Positions 46,401 through 57,079 of a stretch of 64,000 nt of DNA are shown here, piece by piece. The notes below the pieces were generated by a model, which made no database searches, was not told the origin of the DNA, and saw nothing but the letters and a program-made list of their open reading frames with translations. The position numbers and the translations under genes are program-made. This stretch comes from Paulinella micropora (taxonomy: Eukaryota; Cercozoa; Imbricatea; Euglyphida): positions 81,771 through 145,770 of the forward strand of contig BJOX01000375.1 of the NCBI GenBank assembly GCA_009731375.1, written 5' to 3'. Numbering within the stretch: position 1 is the stretch's first letter; each line of letters begins with the position of its first letter.

Positions 46401-46964
46401 TGTATCAATTGAACCGAGGGTGGTATTCCTCCATTTACCATCTACATCGTTGTATGTTAAGTATTGGTCGACCACTGGTGCAGATATGGTTGTGTCTATC
46501 AAATTATAAAGGCTAGTTTCCGGGGGGGTGACCCGCGGGGCCGTGCGCGGGGGGCTGCGCTTCCCGAGCTACCAGCTCGCGACCGTGCGGGCGCAGGAAA
46601 GGCAACTGCTCAACGAGTGGCTGGCGGGGGCCGCCGGCGCCGTCCGGACGGCCGACGGCGCCTATGCCCTGCGGCCGGGGCTCAAGGTCAGGCTGTAGGC
46701 GCCCCTGGTGCGGATTGGAAGTATTGCTTCTGTGTTGAGTTGAGGCTTTGACTTCATCGTTGTCCCTCACTCGTTGTTCTGTATAGTATAAAGTTTTTCC
46801 TTCTTTAATGTCTGATGTTGATTTTAAAGCGAGAGTGTGTCAAAGCGGTTATCATTCCAATAATAATTAAGTCCTTCTTTTAGGTCAGTTGTTGATTTTA
46901 AAGCGAACCGACCATCAAAGCGGTTATCAGTCCAATAATAATTAAGCCCTTCCTTTAGGTCTGT
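43490..46964 (-). pseudogene. fibre/adhesin with S74 domain, copy B, disrupted
   Basis: Read leftward. The 5' end is cut at (CT)n near 46964; before the common NLYYT module there are tandem LKEGLNYYWTDNRFDGRF-type units. Blocks 45543-46502, 45184-45546, 44400-44900 and 43768-44385 are in different frames. Repeats of KLTGDQTIAGIK type and the SDRRLKSDIKTLDC motif (near 43850) identify it. A 186-bp GC-rich foreign segment (46520-46705) interrupts the N-terminal module. The middle region (44400-44900) matches copy C better than copy A, so the copies look mosaic. Confidence 0.82.
46520..46705 (+). other. GC-rich foreign insert inside fibre gene
   Basis: About 186 bp of very high GC in an AT-rich gene. 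On the plus strand one frame stays open to TAG 46696-46698 and reads like the C-terminus of a high-GC bacterial protein (RFPSYQLATVRAQERQLL, then an Ala/Gly-rich helix). The fibre reading continues on both sides with no apparent loss of flanking bases, so this is a clean insertion in the assembly. Confidence 0.8.
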
Positions 46965-47002
46965 CGCTCTCTCAGGCTCTCTCTCTATCTCTCTCTCTCT
47001 TG

Positions 47003-47040
<38 letters not shown>

Positions 47041-47148
47041 CTCTCTCTCTCATCATCATCATCCTACCGTTATTAAGTTATATTGATCAACATTAATGAT
47101 ATTCAATAATTAGGTTTAATAATTTTGATAACGTTAGATAATATTGAA
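46965..47148. repeat. dispersed repeat shared with 30088-30300
   Basis: CT-rich tract followed by TCATCATCATCAT and an AT-rich block with CATTAATGATATTCAATAAT, also found at 30088-30300 in the same orientation with few differences. It separates the cut fibre gene from the LTR fragment. Confidence 0.8.
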
Positions 47149-47268
47149 TTGTAATGCCCCCAACGATAGCTCGTAAAAGTCTGTAATACAACCAAACACA
47201 TCCAGACACACGTGCACTTATATAATTATATACTATAGCTAGTTATACATATATATATGTATATATAT
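47149..47268 (-). repeat. partial LTR fragment and (AT)-rich flank
   Basis: Bases 47149-47203 repeat the 3' 55 bases of the LTR (minus orientation), followed by unique and AT-rich DNA up to the full LTR. Possibly remains of an older insertion or a template-switch product. The AT-rich flank (47250-47268) matches the (TA)n beside the 5' LTR. Confidence 0.75.
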
Positions 47269-47505
47269 TGTAATGCCCCCAACGATAGCTCGTAAAAAGT
47301 CTGTAATACAACCAAACACAGTCCTCAAAAGATGAGAATGATGTCTCGTTATATTAGCTCAGTGAAGCCAAAAAGGAAAACTGCAACAGACCAGCAATAA
47401 AATGGCATCAGGTCCAATCCGGACAAATAATACTGAAAAACAAGCTGGTGCACCTGTCACCAGGAAAAGGTAGTTTTTACCGGCTATCCGGGGGTGATGC
47501 CTACA
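47269..47505 (-). repeat. 3' LTR of the Gypsy-type retrotransposon
   Basis: 237 bp; on the minus strand it begins TGTAGGCATCACC and ends GGGGGCATTACA. High similarity to 5197-5429 in inverted orientation. A polypurine tract borders its inner end. Confidence 0.88.
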
Positions 47506-47520
47506 GTACCCCCTCCCGAT
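47506..47520 (-). promoter_or_regulatory. polypurine tract
   Basis: Minus strand reads CGGGAGGGGGTAC directly before the LTR TGT. This is the expected plus-strand primer site of an LTR retrotransposon. Confidence 0.72.
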
Positions 47521-48340
47521 TTTATGACGGAAATAGCATTTTCGTCATACACCTTCTGATTTCTTTCTGCAAATAGTATGCGCTATGGAGTCATGCCACA
47601 CAGCGCATCGACCCACGGATAGACGCTAAAAGACGATAAACATATCCTCATACGGCACGTCAAAGCGGATTCTCCAGCCATTCTTGTAGATTTTTGAACT
47701 CCTTCCCCTCAATCTCTTTTTTTTTTCTCGGAAGTATGTCAAGAACAAACGTACTATTAATAAAATATACAAGCAACGGTGGTGCTGTAGTACGATTCCC
47801 CCTTTGATCTCCTTCTTCTTCTTATCATTATCATTATTATTATTATTATTCACAGGGAGATAGTAAGTACATTGTCTTTTTCAATGACATACCCTTGTAG
47901 AAGGCGGATATCCTATGTTATAGTATTAGGGGGCCAGTCCTAATAGCTATATCCGAAGTCGAGGTGTATGCACCCGACCCTGCGATATACAGACACAAGT
48001 AGAGATTGACCGTGCTTAGGTACGACAGTATATAATCTATCGTAAAAAATAATTTAATGAAAGTTTCAGAGAACATTTCATTTTCGAGAACATCATCCCA
48101 GGACTTGGAAAGGGTCATACCCGGGAACACCATCGCTCAATACACTAGCGATCCCCGTATACGGTGTAGTATCATCGTCGATCGACCTTTCGCACTCGTA
48201 TGTTGCGATCGAATGCCAAGTTATATCACTGAGTCTTTTTAATATTCATATTGATAACTGATGATGCATGATCAAATCATGATACGCCGTGGGCAATCAA
48301 CCAGTTTATTTGAGACTCATAAAGAAAAATAGTTTCTTTG
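47521..48340 (-). other. retrotransposon 3' region
   Basis: About 820 nt between the end of pol and the polypurine tract. A 75-codon frame (47626-47853) contains an Asn/Asp run from an (AAT)n tract and one hydrophobic stretch; I see no env-like protein. Confidence 0.5.
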
Positions 48341-51300
48341 TCACTGCCTTCGTTGTCTGGCGCGGATTTCTTTGCCTGGTGGAGGACCACCAACAAAAGT
48401 CAGATCGAACTTTGACTGTTCGAGAATGTCCCAGATCTTATTAGGGATTCCGCCCAACGATAATTCAAAAGGGACATCAAGCACTCCTCTTGGCAGTGTC
48501 TGAATGGTCCACGCAGTGTAATCCTTGTCTCTGGGAGTAATTGTATCATCCCATGTCTCGAGACTTTTTGCGTCTTTATATACTGGCAGATAATGTCTTG
48601 CCTTTGGATCCTCAACCGGGTCCATACTTCTCCAGAACTGGAGTATCGGTTGTACTATCTTTGCGGCTGATGATATTTTGAGTGTCCGTGTGACACGCAT
48701 CTGTCGTGGGACCGCCACGACCCGCATCAAGTATAAGTCTGAGAGAGTGTCATCAGCGACATGTTGTTCCGCTGGTCTCATCAGATAGAAAACATTTTTC
48801 ACCCATGCGATGGTTGCTATCGCATCGCCTTCCTTCCATCGCTCATGGACAATCTCAACGTTGCCCGCGTTTGGGTCAGTGTCCGTCCCCTCCTCCTCCT
48901 GGTGGACGTCCTTTGATCTCATCGACCTCATCGCCTTCCTCGGTTGGTCGTTGATAAGATCATTCCGCGCTCTCCTTAGCTGCGCCTCTGTGATCTTCTC
49001 CTTCTTTCCGCTATGCTCTCGCGGAGACTTGGACTGAGTCCCCACCGCGCTTATGCGGTCAGTCTTCTCCTTGCTGTCCACCTCACTCTCCTCCTTCTCA
49101 GCTATCGGTGCCCGATAAGCATCGTCTTGGTCTATGCCAGCCTCCTTGTGGATGGGCGGCACCTCTTTGAAATCATCCTTCATCCGTTTTAACGCCTCCT
49201 CAACGGATTCATCTTCCAGTAAGAAGGGATCATACTTAATCAGCCTTCTTACATTCACAATTTGCACCTTCCCTCTACCCCTGATCTTGTAATTCAGAGG
49301 TCCCGTCTGTTCCATAATCTGATAAGGTCCTTTCCAGTGAGTGAACAGCTTAGAGCTGACTCCCTTCGGGACTTGAGGATGGTACAATAGTACAATATCC
49401 CCGACCTGGAACTTGATCTGATCCAAGTGCGCTTGTCGCACCCCTTCAGCATCAGTCTTTCGGCGCTCCGCCTCTCTATGCGCCCTGACTATTTGTTCCG
49501 CCTCCATCTTCACTCTAAGTCTCATCCCAAACAACTCATCCGCATCCGCCCAAGTGTCTTTTGGGTGAAGGAGCGAAGTCGGGATATCAGGCTCACGCCC
49601 ATATACTAACTGATATGGCGAGATTGAGCTCTTCGAGCCTCCTAACGCCGTAGAGGGTAGACAGTTCATTGCAAACGCAAATGATGGTGCTGCCTCGACC
49701 CATGCTCTTTGATTCTCCTTCTTCGTGCAATACATCTTTAGCGAGGCTTTGAGGGGTCTGTGTACCCGCTCGATTTTCCCATTTGCTCGCGGGTTATAGG
49801 CAGTAACATATTGCCATTTCATCCCGTAATACTTAGATAGTTTGTCGATGACCTCGTTATTAAAGTCCGAGCCTCGATCAGAACATATCTTTCTTGGTAC
49901 TCCGATCTGTGAGATGATCCTATCGATCAGCGCCTCGGCCGTCGTCTTGCCGGTAACGTCTTTGACAGGGATGATCCACACATAGTTGGTGGCTCTGTCA
50001 ATAGCCGTAAGGAGGTATTTGTAACCATCCTTCGATTCTGGGAAAGGTCCCACATGATCAATGTGTATAAACTCAAACATCCCCGCATGAAGAGGAAATT
50101 CGCCAATCAGGCCGAAATTTGCCTTCAGTGGTGTTTTGTTTATCTTGCACGGGATGCATGCATCCACCGCCTGATCTATCTCCTCCTTCATCTTCTTCCA
50201 CCAGAATCGCCTCGCTACGAACATATGAGTTCGTTGTCGACCCGGATGCGCCAAAAGTGGGCAATTGTGGGCTGCGACAAATATAAATCGTCTCAGACTC
50301 TCCGGTACCCAAAGGGTCCATTTGTCCGGCTGTGACGCATAGCGACCGTGAAGGCCCTTGTACCACAGTAGACCATCTCTCCATCCCATCTCCTTCATCT
50401 GATCTTTGATCGCTTTCGTCATCCGTAGCTCATCCGGGTTCTGATATAACTGTATCAGTTCTTTAAACTCCGGATCTTGAGCCTGTTGTTGCCTCCATGC
50501 GGTAGGCGAGGCTATATGGATAGTACCATCTTCTAGCCGTACCCCGATTCTTTCCGGGTCATCGTCTAGGTCACTTCTCCGCTCTTGAGGAGGCTCCGCA
50601 TAAACTTCCTGCGTCTCCTCTTCCTCTCTTATGTTCGCCTTCGCATTCTCATATACCTCATAGGACCACTCAGCGTCCTCCTGGGTATGTAGCTCACAAC
50701 ATATCCCGTGATCCGGGCCTTGTGGACTGTACCGTAGACCTGTGCGGTCATATCGGACTCCACTCGCCATCTCCATCGCCTCAATGTGGCTGACCTTATA
50801 CATCTTGTCAGTGGACAAGTCTTCCATCTCCACCGTGGACACCAACGCCGATACTTCTGAATTAAACTCTAGCCTAGAGAGGCTATCAGCGACCACATTT
50901 CGCTTTCCCGGTAGATGGACCATTGTAAAATCGAAACAAGACAAGAACGCTTGCCACCGCGCCAGCCGTCCCGTCTGTTCATGATTCATCAACCATAACA
51001 GGTTATGATGATCAGTTCTGACAGTAAATTGAGGTCCTCCCCACAAATACTCTCTGAGCCTCTTGAGGGCCCATACTACCGCCAACGCCTCTCTTTGCCT
51101 TGTGCAATAGTTTCTCTCCGCCGCACACAACTTCCTACTAATAAACATGATTGGGCGTAATTTCTTCTCCTCATCCTCTTGTTGTAATACAGCCCCAATC
51201 GCAAACTTAGATGCGTCTGTATCGACTACGAATTGTTTCGTAAAGTCGGGCATCGTTAACACCAGTCCTCCGTCTTTCGGGTCTTTGTAAATGAGATCTT

Positions 51301-52048
51301 TGAGCGCATGAAACGCTTGCAAAGCCTCTTCGTCCCACTTCTCAAAGTCTCCAAAATCTATCATTTTCTCCACTTTAGCCCGTGTTGCACCCCAATCGGG
51401 TATAAACTGGCTATAGTATTGCGCCATCGCAAGGAATGAGTGCAATTCAGTGCGGTTCTTCGGTATCGGTCGATTCATAATCTCCTCCCTCTTCTCTTTG
51501 GATATCGAGACTCGATTATGGGAGATCTCGTCTCCAAAATCAATCATTCTCGTCTTGGCAAGTTGACACTTCTTTATATTGCACTTCAGGCCAAAAGCTC
51601 CGATGCGCCTGAATATATCGGACAAATGATCGATATGCTCCTCCATTGTGTTAGAGTATACGATAATGTCATCGATATAGCAAAATGCATATTCTCCCGC
51701 CTTCTGTCCCCGCCTTCTCATAAAGCCACCGTCAGACAAATCATCGTACTGACTGCTCAACATCTTCTGCATCGCCTTCTGGAAAAGTCCTGGGGCTTGC
51801 TTGAGGCCCATCGGAAGCACTTTCCATTGGTATATTTCCATACCCACCACAAACGCCGTCAGCCATCTGGACTTTTCCTCCAGTGGTATCTGCCAGAAGC
51901 CATTCTTAAGGTCAATGACCGAATAGAATTTTGCATTCCGCAGTACTCTCCTTCCTTCTTCTAATGTCGGGAGAGGATTTCTCTCTTCCTCCAGCACCTT
52001 GTTAACACGAGCATAGTTAACTGTCAGGCGCCATTCTCCTCCTGGCTA
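48341..52048 (-). CDS. pol: Gypsy-type Pol, RT-RNaseH-integrase portion (5' end displaced)
   Basis: Open from the TAG junction at 52046-52048 to 48341, about 1230 codons. In order: RT, entering at GEWRLTVNYARVNK and including LPMGLKQAPGLFQ and the YIDDII active site; RNase H with VVDTDASKFAIGAVL and TDHHNL; integrase HHCC zinc finger (HNCPLLAHPGR, CIPCK); rve core with D (HIDHVGPF), D (CSDRGSDF) and E (GKIERVHRPL); a GPY/F-like module (HWKGPYQI) and a charged C-terminal extension of about 230 residues. No internal stop or frameshift, so this half could be recent. The RT N-terminus and everything upstream are on the plus strand at 6213-10947. Confidence 0.92.
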
Positions 52049-54441
52049 TGTTTTATTCACAGACCTTTCTCTGTTTAGTTCATTTCCATTGAAACACTCA
52101 GGACACCCGTGCCAATAACAACCATGGAACTCATATGTAGTTTTTGTCTTTTCGTCATATCCGTCTAAGTATGCTTTCACACCTTTGGGTAAGTTTAGTA
52201 TTTTTTCTTTATCATTTAGACCATGTTGAATTTTGGCATTGTCCTTTTTTTCTCTGTATGCTAACCATTCCACACACATACGACTTGTTTTTGCTTTGTC
52301 TGTTCTGTTTGTCGGTATGACTGCTATGCTGTCCTCAGGCATGTAGTTTGTTTTGAATAATGCCATACATGTAGATGCAATTGTCGTGTATTGAAATGGA
52401 TCTATGCCAAACTCCATAAATTGCTATGCCTAAACTCAACACACCCCCGCCTTAGTATATCTACATCACTATGACAATATTCAATCATTTCTTTATTGAA
52501 ATCAAAAACTTTGTCTTTTTGCTCCTCATACCATTTTATGAAATCATCTCTTTTATTCTTTGAAAATGAGTTATAACCATAGTCATCTTTGTCTGGCATT
52601 TTCCCTATGTATGATTGATTGTCTGTTTTATTGAAAAAGTGAGGAAAATATCATTTTTTCAATTCAGTAAGTCCAAATGTGTCAGGAAAGTCAGATAGAG
52701 GCATAGTTAGAAATGATAAACTATCTATAAATCTAATCTGTTCTTTCCCATTACCAATAGACATCATCATTATTTTACCACCTTCATATATCACAAATGG
52801 AGTTATGCCTTTTCCAATCAACCATTTCAATACAAATTGACAATCATATCCCCGTGCATTATGTGCTATGAATGTATAACCCTTATGTTTTACACCCAAC
52901 GCCCACTCACAGAATTGTTCAATGTTTTTATGTATGATTGGTATGCTTTCGGATGGGGTTTCACCCCCACCTTGTTCGTCAAGGGTTTGGAAAGGGGCGG
53001 GGCCCCTTCCATCGAAGTATTGACTTTCAGAATGATTGATATTATGCGTTCCTGTCTCTTGATTTGCTTCAAAATCAAAGAATACATATTTGGTTGATGG
53101 TTCATGTATCACTTTTTTCTTTAACTCGCATTGGTGCAATAGAGGTTGTAGTTCTTTGCAGTTCCTACATTTTTCATATCCACATTTATGTTCTCCTTTG
53201 TAAGTCTTAGCACAAGTGATACATTTTTTCTTTGTGTCGCATAACTTATTTTGTTTATGATTATTGAAACATTCATCATTCGGAAACTTTCTATTACACT
53301 CATTGCACGTTTTCCATTTCGAAATATTATCATATCCTTTACATCCTTCGGTTTGACATATATTACATTTGAATTCACATGCGTGATTATGTTCGTATCC
53401 CTTCATACACTTCTCGCAGAAGTTTTGCTTTGATAAGAATGCTTTCATACTTGTTATGGTGTCGTAATGGTTCATGGTTTTTAGTATGTATATATATTTT
53501 TTGTNNNNNNNNNNTTTATAAATAATTTTGTTTGGAAATTCCACAATAACAATGTTGTAGTCAATGTGCTTAGCAAACTCACTAATTTCAGAAAGCCCAC
53601 ATAAATCTTTCATGACACCAGCCTCCTCATGTAGTTTGTTTGCCAGTTCGTCTTGGATTCTGCGTCCTTTTCTGATTTGCTCGTATTTCGTGTGTTCCTC
53701 AATCTTTGCTTTCGCTACAACGATTGCCCTTGCCAAACATATGTTGTCGTCATTGTTTATTCATATCAGACCTTTCTTTTTATAAATGTCTGTTTCTGTT
53801 ATTGCTTTCAATCTTGCTCCTCCTTCTGGCATCCTTACACCCACAAAATTGAAATCAATAAGTTCCATTGTTGCTCCTTCTTCGTCCATATAGTTTTCGT
53901 CGTTTGATTGTAGTATAGATTCTAATCTAGTCAGTATATCTTCTAAATTGAAATCTTTTACTTTAATTAATTTTTTGTTTTGTACATTCCAAGTTGAAGG
54001 AATAGTACTAATACGTATTTGTATTAAATCATTGTCTTTGTAAAGTGTTTTAAAGTCTTCAATTATAGATCCTATCATGCCTATGATACCTTCTAATTGA
54101 AACTTTTTCACTTTTTGAGACATTGATTTACTTAATTTAATAGTATATACCGATTGCCCCACAGGTAGTTTGTGTTCAGTGTCTATCCTTATTAGTTTAC
54201 AGCCATTGAACTCAATTACTTGTGGTTCGACATATTTTCGTTCCCTTTGTTTTCGCTCAGGTTCAGAATAAAACCTTTCAGGGTCCGATAGTGCTCCCCT
54301 CGTAGTTGTTATGTCGTAAAACCTACTACCATTTGGCTTTTTCACATACAACTTGTTTTGCCTTATTTGGAATGTTATATTTGCCTCTGTGAGTTTGTCT
54401 AGGTTCCACGTGTGCCCGCCGTAGTCGATGGTGTTCGGCAT
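52049..54441 (-). pseudogene. polB: protein-primed DNA polymerase B, N-terminal half, disrupted
   Basis: ATG 54441. An unknown N-terminal domain (to about 53761), then a Cys/His-rich region (about 53120-53420) with repeated C-x2-C units, then the 3'-5' exonuclease motifs: Exo I VFFDFEANQE, Exo II FIAHNARGYDC, Exo III YCHSDVDIL. Breaks: TGA at 53761-53763, TGA at 52651-52653, a frameshift near 52410, and a 10-N gap at 53505-53514. The end (WHGCPECFNGNEL...) overlaps the start of the C-terminal half at 10958 for 66 nt with one mismatch, then switches at 52048 to retrotransposon RT. Proofreading and terminal-protein functions of the element polymerase would lie here. Confidence 0.88.
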
Positions 54442-54545
54442 ATATTAATTGAAATATCATTTTCCAAAAAATATTTTTATTTTACATATATAAATATATA
54501 TATATATAATATTATCTTACTTTTAATATGAAATTCAAATTTTTT

Positions 54546-54774
54546 TCAGGTCTCAATTTTTCCCGACGATGTTCTGGAGTCTAATAAGGTCAGACTTGGT
54601 TTTTTTCTCTTTTCTCTTTTGATTTTCTCAGTATGTCTGCCTTGTTTTTTTTGATAATATTCTTTTGATCTCATAAGTGCTTTCTCTTTATTTCTTCTTT
54701 GATATTCTCTGATACGTTCAGCGTGTTTTGCTTGCATCCTCCGCAGTATATGTTGGTTTTCTACCCATTTATAT
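54546..54774 (-). pseudogene. small basic protein at PLV end, frameshifted
   Basis: A highly charged Lys/Arg/Glu-rich frame (54546-54737; REYQRRNKEKALMRSKEY) preceded by a short ATG-started frame (MGRKPTYTAEDA) in another register, so probably one gene with a frame change near 54735. About 75 codons. Helical and basic, possibly DNA-binding; no family recognised. Between PolB and terminal repeat D. Confidence 0.45.
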
Positions 54775-54800
54775 ATAATATATTTTTTATCATATTTAAA

Positions 54801-55093
54801 TGGAAATTAATCAAACTCGCAATAGGAGAGGACTTTCATTTTTCAGCGATAAAAACTTAAAGACTGGTTTTGATGTCTCTTCGTGTTGATTTGGCAAAAG
54901 ATAGATGAGTTATCTTTTTTTTAGAGTTTGAGAGAAATTCAAATATAGACTATTTATGGCTTAATGATTGTTATATTCAATTTGGATAAAATTATGTATA
55001 TTTTTATTGAAATTAATAGTAAGACTAATTTATATAAAAATAGTCTTATTTTATATAAAAAGATAAGTGTCATATAGTGATACCCAAGTAGTT
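54801..55093. repeat. PLV terminal repeat D (outer end on the right)
   Basis: About 293 bp similar to repeats A and B in the same orientation, with a small deletion near 54845. Ends ...CATATAGTGATACCCAAGTAGTT, then (ACAT)n starts at once. Because the genes beside it (PolB, minus) begin here, this is the PolB-side terminus. Confidence 0.85.
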
Positions 55094-55360
55094 ACATACA
55101 TACATACATACATACATACATGCATACAGACATACATAAAATGGAACTACTGTAACATACATACATGCATACATACATACATACATACATACATGCACAC
55201 ATACATACAGACACAGACAGGCACAGCGAGACACAGACAGGCACAGCGAGACACAGACAGAGTCTGAGATAGACAGACAGACAGACAGACAGATGGGACA
55301 AACAAAGACTGAAACAAAAAAACACCAAAACAGACAAAACACACATACACACGGAACATT

Positions 55361-55405
<45 letters not shown>
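55094..55405. repeat. (ACAT)n, (ACAG)n and (GA)n
   Basis: Tetranucleotide ACAT with short unique interruption, ACAG/GCAC units, and a GA tract at about 55360-55400. The ACAT array joins terminal repeat D directly. Confidence 0.92.
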
Positions 55406-55407
<2 letters not shown>

Positions 55408-56510
55408 CTATCCTAAACCAAATACACAAACACAAAGACAGAGAAGAACTCGCAAAGTTAATTAAGAAACTCAGGACAAACTTCAATTTTTCCGAAGACA
55501 CTGTTAATTTCTTTGCATCCTACTTTTCAAACCGAGCTCAAGAAGTACACACACAGCACGCAAAATCACACAAACGCACTATAACACATGGCATTCCGCA
55601 AGGCAGCACGCTATCTACTACTTTCTTTTTGCTATATATTAATGACATTATAAACATAATAAAGCAAGGAACAGTATACACATATGCAGACGACACAACA
55701 CTTATAATAACAGCAAAATCACCCAACAACCTACAACAAAAAACACAGACAGAAATAACCAAACTAATCAACTACTTCCACTCCAACAACCTCGTACCAA
55801 ACCCAACCAAAACAACATACACAATCTTCCACAAAACCAAACAGAACGTAACAATAAACATAAACAACTACACACTTGAACAATGTAAACATGCAAAACT
55901 ACTAGGCATAACACTCCAACACAACCTGCGATACAATCAACACATAAGCAACATCATACGCAAACTACAGCCAACAATCACTTCTCTCCGATACGCACAA
56001 CAATTTCTCCACACAACAATCATGAAACAACTATACTACACGCACATCTTCCCTCATCTCATTCAACACATCTCCATCTGGGGGACCCATGACAAAAACA
56101 AAAAATACATACAACCACTCATAAAAATACATAAAAAAATCATCAGAATAATAGCCAAGACTCATTACCGATCACATACTAAACCGCTCCTCGACCAACT
56201 CGAAATCCTTGATATCACTCAACTATATAAACTAAGAGTTTGTATAGAAATCCACCCATTCATCCATCCCGCCAAAGAACTCAACAGACCACTACACGAC
56301 AACACCTTCACCCCAACAAATCATATCCATTCATACCATACTCGACACTCAATCAAAAGCAACTTATTCATCGACCACAACACCCCATATCAAACAAAAC
56401 TGTTCATGCATCAATGGAACTAACTCCCACAAGATATCAAAGACACAACATCACTCGACATCTTCAAAAAGCGGATAAAAGCTCACCTCCTAGAACAACA
56501 AAAACATAAT
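55406..56510 (+). pseudogene. 5'-truncated non-LTR retrotransposon reverse transcriptase
   Basis: The frame open from 55293 contains RT motifs THGIPQGSTLSTTFFLLYIN and YADDTTLI (active-site YADD), then the thumb and C-terminal region typical of CR1/Jockey-like LINEs (KLLGITL, RYAQQF). It ends at TAA 56421-56423, but the same frame continues with LPQDIKDTTSLDIFKKRIK, a common LINE C-terminus, so the stop is a nonsense change. The endonuclease domain is missing: the 5' end stops in the (GA)n tract. A 3' (AAT/AAC)n-like tail follows at about 56505-56545. Dead fragment. Confidence 0.85.
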
Positions 56511-57079
56511 AATAATGATAATAATAACAACAATGATTACAACACACACACACAAAAAAAACATAAAAAAATTAATTAATTAATTAATAATTAACTTATA
56601 TGCATACATATATATATTTATATATGCATAAATAAGTTTATATAAAAAACACACACACACACACACAACAGCAACCATCCACCAGCATGGTCTTTGAAGA
56701 ATCATCCGCCGGACTCCGTCCAACGAATATGGTCTCCCAACCACACCAACAAACCACTCCTTCACTTGCCCCTCTCTTTTCTCTCTCTCTCTCTCTCTCT
56801 CCTTTTTTTTTCCTCTCCCTTCTCATACTACTGTCCAGACATATTCACTGAACTAAGTACTAATTTTCACTCACTCCGATCATTCTAGTATATTACTACT
56901 GATGCAAACATAAACATTAATATTAATAACACGAATACTTAAGCTACATATTACGCAACATATCTAAACATAAACATTAATATTAATAAGATTAATACCA
57001 AGCGACCTAATATTAATACTTTCAATTAATACGCTCGATTTAATAACTAGGTTTCCACCTTAGATAAAGGTATGACTTA
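56511..57079. other. AT-rich spacer, no gene seen
   Basis: LINE tail, short (CA)n and (CT)n tracts, and AATATTAATA-rich DNA. Ends at an N gap. Confidence 0.5.

Noticed and set aside
46513-46770. Minus-strand frame through the GC-rich insert
   Set aside because: It is the shadow of the plus-strand bacterial-like frame fused to fibre sequence.
47626-47853. ORF after pol considered as an env-like gene
   Set aside because: Only 75 codons with an Asn/Asp run from a trinucleotide repeat and one hydrophobic stretch; no glycoprotein features.
19535-53763. Several in-frame TGA codons considered as a reassigned genetic code
   Set aside because: TGA serves as the normal terminator of PolB, MCP and other genes here, and the internal TGAs replace different amino acids in homologues.
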